A stretch of DNA of 64,000 bases, taken from positions 1 to 64,000 of the forward strand of contig JAGGAD010000010.1 in the NCBI GenBank assembly GCA_017889625.1, read 5' to 3'. A model generated the notes under the pieces. That model made no database searches, had not been told where the DNA came from, and saw only the letters and a list, made by a program, of their open reading frames with translations. The first letter of the stretch is position 1. Every line of letters starts with the position of its first letter. The position numbers and the translations under genes were made by a program. Source of the stretch: Bacillota bacterium. GTDB taxonomy: Bacteria > Bacillota > Negativicutes > Sporomusales > CTSoil-080. Below, one piece after another: positions 25,026-33,787 of this stretch.

Positions 25026-26960
25026 TTAAGCCAAGCCTTTCTTTTTAGTAAGATTAAGCAGACCGCCAGCAAGAATAATTTCTTTTTCACGGGTGCTGAT
25101 TTTGAGAGTAAGACTAATAGTAGTACCAGCAGAGGTTTTGGCGGTAATCGTTGAACCCGCTGCCATTTGGTCTTGGATAGCGTCAATAGTAAGCTCAGTA
25201 CCTTGGACTATTTTTTCGTAATCCGTCGGATTGGAGAAAGTCAACGGCAGAATACCGAAGTTAATAAGATTAGAGCGATGAATCCGGGCAAAAGACTTAG
25301 CAACAACTCCTTTAATACCAAGATATAAAGGAGCTAGCGCGGCATGCTCACGGCTTGAACCTTGACCGTAATTTTCTCCGGCAATAATAAAGCCGCCGGA
25401 TTTAGCTTGGCAGCGAGCCGGGAATTCCGGGTCAATGCCACTAAATGAGTATTTGGCCAAGTGCGGGATATTAGAACGATAGGGCAATAATGAAGCGTGG
25501 GACGGCATAATATCATCGGTTGTAATATTGTCGCCGACCTTAAGCACAACTTCCGCACTGATAGTGGCTGCTGGTGCCGTAGCCCGGGGAAATGGCTTGA
25601 TATTAGGGCCGCGCACAACCTCAACATTAGTACCTGCCGCTGGTGGGGCGATTAGAAGCGTATTATTAATATTAGTATCAGCCGTGCTTGAAGCCTTAAC
25701 AACCGGTGGCTGACCATAAGTGCGAGGATCGGTGATTACACCGGTCAGGGCGCTTATCGCAGCCACTTCGGGGCTGGCAAGATATACCTTAGCACTAGGT
25801 GTACCGCTGCGGCCGGGGAAATTACGGTTAAACGTACGCAAGGATACGCCATTGGTTTTTGGCGATTGTCCCATACCGATACATGGGCCGCAGGCACATT
25901 CAAGGACGCGGGCTCCGGCACGGATAAGTGAACCAAGAGCACCTTCGTCAGCCAGCATGCCCAAGACTTGTTTCGAACCAGGGGCGATGACCAGCGATAC
26001 ATCAGGATGCACTTGTTTGCCGTCAAGTATTTTGGCTACTTTAAGAAGGTCAAGATATGAAGAATTAGTGCAACTGCCGATAGCTACTTGGTCAAGTTTT
26101 TCTCCGGCAATTTCTCTTACTGTCGAGACATTATCAGGACTATGAGGTTTGGCAATAAGCGGTTCAAGCTCATTAAGATTAATAGTTACTACCTCATCAT
26201 ACTCGGCATCCGCATCAGCGGCGAGGGGCAGCCATTCACTTTCACGGCCTTGATCTTTTAGAAAATCCCGGGTTATTTCATCACTAGGGAAAATAGAAGT
26301 AGTTGCGCCTAGTTCGGCCCCCATATTGGTGATGGTTGCCCGTTCAGGCACTGATAGATTTTTTACGCCTTCACCGCCGTATTCAAAGATCCGGCCTACG
26401 CCGCCTTTAACAGTTAACATTTGCAGTAACTTAAGAATGACATCCTTACCAGTGCTCCAAGCAGGTAGTTTGCCCTTAAGCTCAACCAGGCAAATCTTAG
26501 GCATATTAAGATGATAAGGACCGCCTGCCATTGCAACAGCAACATCAAGGCCGCCGGCGCCAATTGCCAGCATGCCCATGCCCCCGGCAGTAGGAGTGTG
26601 GCTGTCCGAACCAATAAGGGTCCAACCGGGACGGCTGAAACGTTCCAAATTGACCTGGTGACAAATACCATTGCCTGGTTTAGAAAAAACAATGCCATGC
26701 TTGGCGGCTACGGTTTCGATATACCGATGGTCATCAGCATTTTCAAACCCGGTTTGCAAAGTATTATGATCGACATAGGCTACTGAAAGTTTTGTTTTAA
26801 CCTGAGGGATATCCATGGCTTCTAACTGAAGATAGGCCATGGTTCCGGTGGAGTCTTGCGTCAAAGTTTGATCGATGCGAATAGCGATCTCTTCACCGGC
26901 GCGAACTGTGCCGGTTACTAAATGCTCGGTAATAATTTTTGCGGCTAATGTAGTGCCCAT
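25026..26960 (-). CDS. Aconitate hydratase (single-chain, clostridial type)
   Basis: [4Fe-4S] hydro-lyase interconverting citrate and isocitrate, 644 aa. The three cluster cysteines lie in AIGSCTNSSYLDLL and ECACGPCIGMGQSP; SDSHTPTAGGMGMLAIGAGG is also typical. The swivel domain is fused at the C-terminus (about 480-600, GDNITTDDIMPS and GENYGQGSSREHAAL). LeuC/LeuD-type enzymes are split, so this fused form points to aconitase; homoaconitase activity cannot be excluded by eye. GGAGG precedes the ATG. It is the first gene of the minus-strand operon with dehydrogenase and condensing enzyme. Confidence 0.9.
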   Translation of the reverse strand: MGTTLAAKIITEHLVTGTVRAGEEIAIRIDQTLTQDSTGTMAYLQLEAMDIPQVKTKLSVAYVDHNTLQTGFENADDHRYIETVAAKHGIVFSKPGNGICHQVNLERFSRPGWTLIGSDSHTPTAGGMGMLAIGAGGLDVAVAMAGGPYHLNMPKICLVELKGKLPAWSTGKDVILKLLQMLTVKGGVGRIFEYGGEGVKNLSVPERATITNMGAELGATTSIFPSDEITRDFLKDQGRESEWLPLAADADAEYDEVVTINLNELEPLIAKPHSPDNVSTVREIAGEKLDQVAIGSCTNSSYLDLLKVAKILDGKQVHPDVSLVIAPGSKQVLGMLADEGALGSLIRAGARVLECACGPCIGMGQSPKTNGVSLRTFNRNFPGRSGTPSAKVYLASPEVAAISALTGVITDPRTYGQPPVVKASSTADTNINNTLLIAPPAAGTNVEVVRGPNIKPFPRATAPAATISAEVVLKVGDNITTDDIMPSHASLLPYRSNIPHLAKYSFSGIDPEFPARCQAKSGGFIIAGENYGQGSSREHAALAPLYLGIKGVVAKSFARIHRSNLINFGILPLTFSNPTDYEKIVQGTELTIDAIQDQMAAGSTITAKTSAGTTISLTLKISTREKEIILAGGLLNLTKKKGLA

Positions 26961-27025
26961 AGATTACCTCCATATGTACAATAATGTTTTATTTAAAAAT
27001 GAAAGAACTAACTTTATTGCATATT

Positions 27026-27054
27026 ACAATACCTGATTGAGGTAAGATTGTCAA
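27026..27054 (-). promoter_or_regulatory. Promoter of the aconitase operon
   Basis: On the minus strand, TTGACA (27054-27049), a 17-base spacer and TATTGT (27031-27026). Confidence 0.65.
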
Positions 27055-27247
27055 TATATTAGCCTGTTCGTGACGGTTGAATACACGTATTCTTGTGAGT
27101 CGAGATCGCCCTGCTAGCGAAACTTATATTTGAATAATTACCCTGCTTAATATTGCTGGAAATTTATGATTTGTTGTTAATAGAAATCGGTACAGTTGTA
27201 ATTATTTCAATATAAGTGGAAATAACTTCATAGTGAATTACCTAATT

Positions 27248-27276
27248 TTGACTAGCATGCTTAGATGACGTATAAT
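27248..27276 (+). promoter_or_regulatory. Promoter of the FHA/kinase operon
   Basis: TTGACT (27248-27253), a 17-base spacer and TATAAT (27271-27276), about 27 bases before the fhaA start. Confidence 0.8.
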
Positions 27277-27302
27277 GGTAAATATGACATGATGGGAGTT
27301 TA

Positions 27303-28046
27303 GTGATGAGGTTTGTGCGTACGGTTGAAGACCTGTTTGAAAAGTATGTAGATGGCTTTTTTAACGCGCGGTTTGCCGGTGGTCTCCAGCCGGTAGAGAT
27401 AGCAAAAAAATTGTCGCGTGAAATGGAAAATGACAAGACGGTTGGCATTGCGAAAGTTTATGTGCCAAACCAATTTTGTGTTTTTTTGAATAATGAAGAC
27501 TATGAAAAATTTAATCCGTATGGCCAGGCGATCCGTGATGAAATTGCTGGCTTTGTTGCTCAAGAAGCTACCCGTAAGGGATATACCATTGTTGGTAAGC
27601 CAATAGTAGATATTTTTGTCGATGAAGCGGTGAAACGGGGCAAATTTCGGGTGGAGAGCCGCTATACTGAGCCAATACCGGAAGAAGAGCCGCAAGCTTC
27701 ATCCAATACTCAGGTGTTTTCAAAAGTAGCAATGCCGGTAAGACCGAGTATAGATATTGAGGGGCGCCTGACAGTGGTAGATGGGCTGGATAACGGACTA
27801 AGTCTTGATTTTGGAATAGAGCGTATTAATATTGGACGGCGAGAAAGTAACGAAATGCCACTTAACGACATGAATACGTCTCGGCTCCATACCTATGTAA
27901 CCTACGAAGAGGGCGCTCATACTATTTATGATGCTAAAAGCCTTAATGGTACATACGTTAATAATTGCCGGATAACACGTAAGGTTTTGAAATCCGGTGA
28001 CCGGATTAAATTAGGTAATACAGTTATTTTATACGAGGTGAAGTAA
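27303..28046 (+). CDS. FhaA-like protein (DUF3662 + FHA domain)
   Basis: Phosphothreonine-binding signalling adaptor, 247 aa. The N-terminal DUF3662 domain (about 1-125: FVRTVEDLFEKYVDGFF, ARFAGGLQPVEIAKKLSREM, FVVPN-like VYVPNQFCVFLN) and a C-terminal FHA domain (about 170-245, with INIGRRESNEMPLNDMNTSRLH and SLNGTYVNN) are the actinobacterial FhaA layout. In mycobacteria FhaA links the PASTA kinase to wall assembly. The start is GTG 27303 or the adjoining ATG 27306. The stop overlaps the next start by one base. Confidence 0.93.
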   Translation: MMRFVRTVEDLFEKYVDGFFNARFAGGLQPVEIAKKLSREMENDKTVGIAKVYVPNQFCVFLNNEDYEKFNPYGQAIRDEIAGFVAQEATRKGYTIVGKPIVDIFVDEAVKRGKFRVESRYTEPIPEEEPQASSNTQVFSKVAMPVRPSIDIEGRLTVVDGLDNGLSLDFGIERINIGRRESNEMPLNDMNTSRLHTYVTYEEGAHTIYDAKSLNGTYVNNCRITRKVLKSGDRIKLGNTVILYEVK

Positions 28047-28516
28047 TGCCCGCAAAGATGTTGGTCTTTAAGATTATTGGCATTATTCTACATTATGGAT
28101 TATTAGTTTTGATTTATTACTTCTTGTTTCGATTATTAAAAATAATTTATCGGGAATTTTATGTTGCTTCAGGGAAACCCGCCGAATACAGTTCGGTAGG
28201 GGCAGAAGCGGTAAATCAAGAACAAGCTAAATTGGTTGTGCTAACCACAGGTAAGGTAAAACTCAGTCAGCCGGTATTTATACTGGGCGATACAGCCTCT
28301 ATTGGCAGAGGCGCAAATAACACCATCGTCGTAGATGAAAACTTTATTTCCCACGAACATGCCTGTATCACTAAATATAAGCATGAATTTTGGGTTACTG
28401 ACTTACAAAGTACTAATGGCACTTTTATTAATGATATTCGAGTTAAAGACGATGTAGTGCTGAAACCTGGGGATGTTGTTCGGATTGGTTCAGTTAGTTT
28501 TAGGTTTGAGAGGTGA
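28046..28516 (+). CDS. Membrane-anchored FHA-domain protein (FhaB-like)
   Basis: 156 aa with one N-terminal membrane segment (about 6-30, FKIIGIILHYGLLVLIYYFLF) and a cytoplasmic FHA domain (about 70-155: ASIGRGANNTIVVDENFISHEHACI and LQSTNGTFINDIRV). This matches FhaB/FipA of the mycobacterial kinase cluster, which recruits phosphorylated division proteins. The start codon overlaps the fhaA stop (TAATG), and its end overlaps the phosphatase start by 4 bases. Confidence 0.93.
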   Translation: MPAKMLVFKIIGIILHYGLLVLIYYFLFRLLKIIYREFYVASGKPAEYSSVGAEAVNQEQAKLVVLTTGKVKLSQPVFILGDTASIGRGANNTIVVDENFISHEHACITKYKHEFWVTDLQSTNGTFINDIRVKDDVVLKPGDVVRIGSVSFRFER

Positions 28517-29238
28517 GGATATTGCGGGGATATGCGAAATCGGATACAGGCAGAGTCAGGGAAATCAATGAAGATAGTTTCTTGTGTTTGCCGCCGTTAT
28601 TTGTTGTTGCTGATGGTATGGGAGGGCATGTAGCCGGAGAAGTTGCCAGCAACATTGCCATCGGAATTATTAAGAAATATGTGGAGCAGCACAGGCAGTT
28701 TGACAGCCCGGCAGCAATGCTTGAACAGGCTGTCGGTGAGGCTAATTCTGAGGTATATCGTCTATCAAAAGAAAATAGTCAGTACTCGGGTATGGGGACA
28801 ACAGTCACAGCCACCTATGTAGATGGTAAAAAAATGTATTGGTGTCATATTGGTGATAGCCGAATATACCTTATCCGAGACGATGATATGACCCAAATAA
28901 CCCCAGACCACTCGCTGGTCGGCGAATTAGTGAGAAACGGCAGTATTACGGCCGAAGAAGCCTTGAGTCATCCGCAGCGCAATATTCTAACCCGAGCGGT
29001 AGGCGCAGGCGAGACCATTATGGTCGCCAGTGGAATGCTTGACTGGCTGGAGGGCGATCAACTTCTTTTATGTACTGATGGGCTGACTAATATGTTGAGA
29101 GAAAAGGAAATTTTGGATATAGTAAGGGACAACGGGGAAGATGCTAATAGAATTGTTGAAGTTCTGATAAAAAGAGCTAATTTAGCTGGCGGTGCTGATA
29201 ATATAACCGCAATGCTTGTACAAAGCGCAGATGGATAA
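28513..29238 (+). CDS. PP2C-family serine/threonine phosphatase (PrpC/PstP type)
   Basis: Metal-dependent phosphatase opposing the kinase encoded downstream, 241 aa. PP2C motifs seen are DTGRVREINEDSF, VVADGMGGHVAGEVAS, GMGTTVTATYV, CHIGDSRIYLI, ITPDHSLVGELVRNG, LTRAVG, LLLCTDGLTNML and GGADNITAMLV; all metal-binding Asp positions are present. The start is probably GTG 28513, overlapping the previous stop; TTG 28522 is an alternative. There is no membrane segment, unlike mycobacterial PstP. Confidence 0.95.
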   Translation: MRILRGYAKSDTGRVREINEDSFLCLPPLFVVADGMGGHVAGEVASNIAIGIIKKYVEQHRQFDSPAAMLEQAVGEANSEVYRLSKENSQYSGMGTTVTATYVDGKKMYWCHIGDSRIYLIRDDDMTQITPDHSLVGELVRNGSITAEEALSHPQRNILTRAVGAGETIMVASGMLDWLEGDQLLLCTDGLTNMLREKEILDIVRDNGEDANRIVEVLIKRANLAGGADNITAMLVQSADG

Positions 29239-30499
29239 CATGCTTAAAACCTATGATGAGCTAAAACTTTTGGTGCTGGCGGGCCTGATTCTGCTGGCCG
29301 GCCTTGGAACGGTAAGCCTTGCGGCAGGCAGTTTGGATAGTATGGTGTTTGCGATAGCCCTGGCCTTGGCAGTAAGCTATATTGTAGTGCATTATATCTT
29401 GCGGTGGGTTGGCCGCAGCGGAGATAAACTTATTTTACCAGTGGCAGCAGTGTTGACGTCTATCGGTCTGGTTGTTGTTTTTCGGCTTAAACCGGAACTG
29501 TTTTTGATGCAGGCCTTATGGGTAGCCTTTGGCTTGGTAGCCTTTATTCTTGCCGCGGTTGCTGGACGACGGGTTGAGTTATGGGCTGATTACAAATACA
29601 TTTGGGGAGCCATCGGAATTATTCTACTGCTGTCGGCGGAAATCTTTGGCGTTGAAATCGGCGGCAATAAAAACTGGTTGATTATCGGGCCGATTCATCT
29701 TCAACCCGCTGAATTTGCTAAATTGTTTATTGTCATGTTTTTTGCGGCCTACCTAAGTGAACGGCGCGAACTGTTGGCGCATGATACCAAAAAGATCGGG
29801 CCGCTGGTTGTGCCTCACAAAAGGGTTATGGCGCCACTTTTGGCTATCTGGGGAATCGCGATGATTATATTGGTTCTGGAACATGACCTTGGGGCGGCGC
29901 TGCTTTTTTTCGGAACCGCACTTTTGATGATTTATCTTGCCAGTGGTCGCTATAGCTACCTAATTTGGGGCGGCGGACTCTTTCTACTAGGCTCAGTGGC
30001 AGTGTATGTCCTTTATCATCATGTACGAGCAAGAATTGACAGCTGGCTGAATCCTTGGGCCGATCCTAGCGGTGCTTCCTTTCAAATCGTGCAGTCACTA
30101 TTTGCCCTGGGGTCAGGCGGGGTTATGGGAAGCGGCTTAGGCTATGGTTTTCCTAATTTGATTCCTGAAGTTCACACCGATTTCATCTTCTCTGCGATTG
30201 GTGAAGAACTCGGACTATTAGGGTCAGGGGCGGTGCTGTTACTATATATGATTTTGGTTTATCGGGTCTTTAAAGTGGCCTTGGCAGCTAAAACTGCGTT
30301 TAATATCCTGCTGGCTGGTGGTTTGGCAATTTTACTAGCCTTGCAAACGGTAGTTATTGTCGGTGGGGTTACTAAATTTATGCCGCTTACCGGTGTTGCT
30401 TTGCCGCTGATAAGCTATGGTGGCAGTTCAATGGTGGCTACGTTTATTTTACTTGGCCTGGTATTTGCCGTATCGGAAGCAGGTGGCAGTGATGCTTGA
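29231..30499 (+). CDS. FtsW/RodA/SpoVE-family peptidoglycan polymerase
   Basis: SEDS glycosyltransferase that polymerises lipid II with a partner class B PBP, 422 aa, about 10-11 membrane segments. Seen are NWLIIGPIHLQPAEFAKLF, LEHDLGAALLFFG (catalytic-loop Asp), GGVMGSGLGYGFPNLIPEVHTDFIFSAIGEELG and PLTGVALPLISYGGSSMV. The PBP gene follows with an 8-base overlap. The gene order fits the RodA of mycobacteria, but RodA, FtsW and SpoVE cannot be separated by eye. ATG 29231 overlaps the phosphatase end; ATG 29240 is an alternative. Confidence 0.92.
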   Translation: MDNMLKTYDELKLLVLAGLILLAGLGTVSLAAGSLDSMVFAIALALAVSYIVVHYILRWVGRSGDKLILPVAAVLTSIGLVVVFRLKPELFLMQALWVAFGLVAFILAAVAGRRVELWADYKYIWGAIGIILLLSAEIFGVEIGGNKNWLIIGPIHLQPAEFAKLFIVMFFAAYLSERRELLAHDTKKIGPLVVPHKRVMAPLLAIWGIAMIILVLEHDLGAALLFFGTALLMIYLASGRYSYLIWGGGLFLLGSVAVYVLYHHVRARIDSWLNPWADPSGASFQIVQSLFALGSGGVMGSGLGYGFPNLIPEVHTDFIFSAIGEELGLLGSGAVLLLYMILVYRVFKVALAAKTAFNILLAGGLAILLALQTVVIVGGVTKFMPLTGVALPLISYGGSSMVATFILLGLVFAVSEAGGSDA

Positions 30500-31898
30500 T
30501 GAATTAAAGGCTAATGTTCGCAAAACTGCAGTGTTTACCATTGGTATTTTAGTTTTAGTTTTTTGCTACCTTTCCTATATTCAAGTAGTAAAAAGCCAGG
30601 CGTTGGCAACTAATTCACTAAACAAACGAGCAATTCAAGTGGCCGCTAGAATAGAACGCGGGAAAATTTTTGATCGAAATGGCCAGGTGTTGGCATTTTC
30701 AGAGCGCGATAGTGATGGTAAGTACGAGCGGCACTATCCGTACGGAGCGATGTTAGCCCATGTTATTGGCTATAGCAGTACAAAATATGGTATTACCGGT
30801 ATCGAGAGTAGTTGTAATGGTGATTTAGCCGGAATGAAAAATTGGGGACGGTATTTGGGACCGATTGGTAACCTATGGCAGCCAAAAACGGGCAATAACG
30901 TTACCCTAACTATAGATGCGACTTTGGAAGAAATTGCTTATCGGGCTTTGGGAAACCGGCGGGGTGCAATTGTTGCGCTTAACCCTAAAACTGGTGCCGT
31001 GTTGGCCATGGTCAGTAAACCCGGCTTTAATCCAGAAAACCTGGAGCGGGATTGGGAACAAATATCCTCATCCCCGGAAAGTAAGTTGCTTAACCGTGGC
31101 GTACAAGGCCTATATCCACCGGGATCAACCCTAAAAGTTATGATTGCTGAATCGGCCTTGGCAGAAAAAATAACTGATATGAAACAAACGTTTACCTGTG
31201 AAGGTGCTTGGAAGATTGGTAATGACTACGAATTAACCGAAGAACATCGACACGCCCACGGAAAAATCAACCTGGAAGAAGCGTTGGCGGTATCTTGCAA
31301 TATTACATTTGGTAAATTAACCGTAGATTTAGGCTCAAAACGCCTGGCGGACTCCTTTTCACGCTACGGATTTAACCGCCCGGTCAATATGGAATTAGAG
31401 GAAGTGCCGGTAGAATTACCAGATTTCAAACACTTGAGCGATGGGGAACTGGCTCAAACCGGTATTGGTCAGGGTGGTTTATTGGTTACGCCGCTTCGCA
31501 TGGCGATGCTGGCCGCGGCCTTTGCCAATAATGGTTCGATAATGAAGCCGTATGTAGTGAGTAAAGTTACGGCTCCTGATGGCACCATAATCGAAGAATT
31601 TTCCGGGCAAGAGTTTCTGACCCCGACAAGCCCGGCGTTAGCTAAGCTAGTGAGGCAAATGATGGTAGCTGTAGTAGCCGAAGGGACAGGCTCAGCCGCC
31701 GGTATTAGGGGAATAAAAGTAGCGGGTAAAACCGGAACAGCGGAGAATCCACATGGAGAACCGCATGCGTGGTTCATTGGATTTGCTCCGGCTGACGATG
31801 CCCAGATAGTCGTCGCGGTTATTATTGAAAATGCGGGAGCAGGCGGCGAAGAAGCGGCCCCTGTTGCTGGTCAGATATTTGCGGGAGCATTACGTTAA
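30492..31898 (+). CDS. Class B penicillin-binding protein (PbpA-like transpeptidase)
   Basis: Peptidoglycan transpeptidase, 468 aa from the ATG at 30492 (AGGTGG upstream; the longer frame from 30417 lies inside the previous gene). There is one N-terminal membrane anchor (about 12-32). The pedestal domain begins with RGKIFDRNGQVLAFS. Transpeptidase motifs are STLK (in YPPGSTLKVM), SCN (in AVSCNITFGKL) and KTGT (in VAGKTGTAENPHG). No PASTA domains. Translation is coupled to the upstream SEDS polymerase; together they form a synthase pair regulated by the kinase/FHA proteins of the operon. Confidence 0.94.
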   Translation: MLDELKANVRKTAVFTIGILVLVFCYLSYIQVVKSQALATNSLNKRAIQVAARIERGKIFDRNGQVLAFSERDSDGKYERHYPYGAMLAHVIGYSSTKYGITGIESSCNGDLAGMKNWGRYLGPIGNLWQPKTGNNVTLTIDATLEEIAYRALGNRRGAIVALNPKTGAVLAMVSKPGFNPENLERDWEQISSSPESKLLNRGVQGLYPPGSTLKVMIAESALAEKITDMKQTFTCEGAWKIGNDYELTEEHRHAHGKINLEEALAVSCNITFGKLTVDLGSKRLADSFSRYGFNRPVNMELEEVPVELPDFKHLSDGELAQTGIGQGGLLVTPLRMAMLAAAFANNGSIMKPYVVSKVTAPDGTIIEEFSGQEFLTPTSPALAKLVRQMMVAVVAEGTGSAAGIRGIKVAGKTGTAENPHGEPHAWFIGFAPADDAQIVVAVIIENAGAGGEEAAPVAGQIFAGALR

Positions 31899-31910
31899 GG
31901 GGGGGAAGGT

Positions 31911-33773
31911 ATGATAAATCGTACACTGGATAATCGATATACAATTTTAGAGCGAATCGGCGGCGGCGGTATGGCTGATGTCTACCGGGCTCATGATACT
32001 TTGTTGGATCGCTCGGTTGCCGTTAAGGTTCTTAGATCACAATTTACAGATGATGCAGACTTTGTTGCCCGTTTTCGGCGCGAAGCTCAGGCCGCTGCAC
32101 GACTTTCACATCCCAACATTGTAAACATTTATGACGTTGGGCGTGATGGCGATGCAGATTACATCATAATGGAGTATATTTCAGGTGAAACCCTAAAAGA
32201 GAGGATCGATAGGGACGGCCCATTGCCGGTAGAAATGGCGGTTAGATTCGCTTTAGAAATTGCGGAAGCATTAGAACATGCTCATCAAAACAATTTGGTG
32301 CATTGTGATATAAAATCGCACAATATTTTGACCACCCGGGCTGGGCGGATGAAAGTAACAGATTTTGGTATTGCCAGAGCAGTTACTCAGGCAACCATGA
32401 CCCAAACAAGTACGATTATTGGCTCGGTTCATTATTTCTCGCCGGAACAGGCCAAAGGGTCGGCGGTAAGTGCCAAGTCTGATATTTATTCACTGGGAGT
32501 AGTATTATTTGAAATGCTGACCGGACAAGTGCCGTTTAATGGTGAAACGCCGATTAGCATTGCGCTTAAACATCTTCAGGAACAACCGCCAATGCCGAGT
32601 AGCCTTAACCCGGCTGTTCCGCCCCTGTTGGAGGCTATAGTGCTTAAAGCAATGGCAAAAGCCCCTGAACAGCGGTTTGAAGATATTAGTGAAATGATCG
32701 CTGATCTAAAAATGTCGCAGAACTACCTCCGCGATGATCATACCCGGCGGCTTTCAAAAGAAGATTTTCCCACCCAGGTACTACCAAGAGTGCCAAATGC
32801 CGAATATGAGCAAAAATCTGGAACCGGAAAGCCACCAGTGCCGTTGTGGCGGCGTAAATGGCTGTGGGCAGTTGTGGGACTGTTAATCTTAGGATTTGCT
32901 TTTGGTGCATTTCTTTCTTTCGGTAAATTTTGGAGCTTGAATGAAGTCGTTGTGCCGAATGTAATCGGTAAACCGATGGAAGCGGCTAGGACGGCTTTAA
33001 CTACCGAAAATCTCCGGGTAGCGGTGGCCTACGAATATAGTGAAAAAGTACCTAATGGGATTGTTATTAAGCAGAATCCGGAAGCCGGTAATACGGTTAA
33101 GGAACAGCGTATGGTAACAATTACTGTCAGCAAGGGTGCAGAAATTACGGTTGTGCCGGAGTTAAAGGGGTTAAGCCGACGTGATGCAGAATTACAAATA
33201 AAAAATGCCGGGTTAGAAATAGGACGGATTGATGAACAATTTTCAGCCGATGCTCCGGCGGATACTGTAATAGGACAAAATCCTAGAGCGCCGGCGCAGA
33301 TTAATAAGGGGACAACGGTTGACCTGGTAATAAGCAAAGGGGCTGGGCCGCGTAAAGTCGTATTACCTGATTTCCGGGGTACACCATTGCCAACCGTGGC
33401 CACTCAATTAGACAGTTTAAAAATTAAACAAGGTTCAGTTACTGAAGTTCCCAGTACTCAGTATCCAGCAGGTACCATCGTCGGACAAAATCCGGCGGCC
33501 GGAAGTGAAGTTCTTGAAGGATCGACCATTGAACTTACAGTGGCGAAAAGCGCTTCCGGTATGACAAAACGAGCAGTAGTGCAGATTACTGTACCGGAAG
33601 GTGCTGCCCGTCAGACGGTGCAAGTAGTTGTTACTGATACTAATGGACGGCGAGTAGCCTATGAAAATGTCCACAAAGCTGGTGATCGTATTGAACAGTC
33701 GGTCGAAGGGGTTGGCCAGGTACGAGTTCAAGTATATATAAATGGGACGTTATTACAAGAACAGTTATTGTAA
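31911..33773 (+). CDS. prkC: PASTA-domain serine/threonine protein kinase (PrkC/PknB type)
   Basis: Membrane Ser/Thr kinase sensing muropeptides or lipid II, 620 aa. Kinase domain 1-270: GGGGMADVYRAHD loop, Lys39 in VAVKVLR, DFG in VTDFGIARA, and an activation loop with several Thr (QATMTQTSTIIGSVHYFSPEQ). The catalytic loop reads HCDIKSHN (His131-Cys132-Asp133), so the usual Arg before the catalytic Asp is Cys. Membrane segment about 315-337. Three PASTA repeats follow (about 344-550), then a roughly 70-residue beta-rich C-terminal domain. A GGGGGAAGG site precedes the ATG. It probably phosphorylates the FHA proteins' partners and wall enzymes. Confidence 0.96.
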   Translation: MINRTLDNRYTILERIGGGGMADVYRAHDTLLDRSVAVKVLRSQFTDDADFVARFRREAQAAARLSHPNIVNIYDVGRDGDADYIIMEYISGETLKERIDRDGPLPVEMAVRFALEIAEALEHAHQNNLVHCDIKSHNILTTRAGRMKVTDFGIARAVTQATMTQTSTIIGSVHYFSPEQAKGSAVSAKSDIYSLGVVLFEMLTGQVPFNGETPISIALKHLQEQPPMPSSLNPAVPPLLEAIVLKAMAKAPEQRFEDISEMIADLKMSQNYLRDDHTRRLSKEDFPTQVLPRVPNAEYEQKSGTGKPPVPLWRRKWLWAVVGLLILGFAFGAFLSFGKFWSLNEVVVPNVIGKPMEAARTALTTENLRVAVAYEYSEKVPNGIVIKQNPEAGNTVKEQRMVTITVSKGAEITVVPELKGLSRRDAELQIKNAGLEIGRIDEQFSADAPADTVIGQNPRAPAQINKGTTVDLVISKGAGPRKVVLPDFRGTPLPTVATQLDSLKIKQGSVTEVPSTQYPAGTIVGQNPAAGSEVLEGSTIELTVAKSASGMTKRAVVQITVPEGAARQTVQVVVTDTNGRRVAYENVHKAGDRIEQSVEGVGQVRVQVYINGTLLQEQLL

Positions 33774-33787
33774 CAGGAGGCAGCAAT

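Larger units (their letters stand above)
26961..27302. other. Divergent promoter region between aconitase and the FHA operon
   Basis: 342 bases, AT-rich. It contains the minus-strand aconitase promoter (27026-27054) and the plus-strand fhaA promoter (27248-27276). The middle (27060-27240) shows no gene or clear structured RNA. Confidence 0.6.

Noticed and set aside
22658-26960. Lysine alpha-aminoadipate pathway operon (homoaconitase and homoisocitrate dehydrogenase)
   Set aside because: The dehydrogenase carries the isocitrate-type Ser/Asn motif and no other lysine-pathway genes are present.
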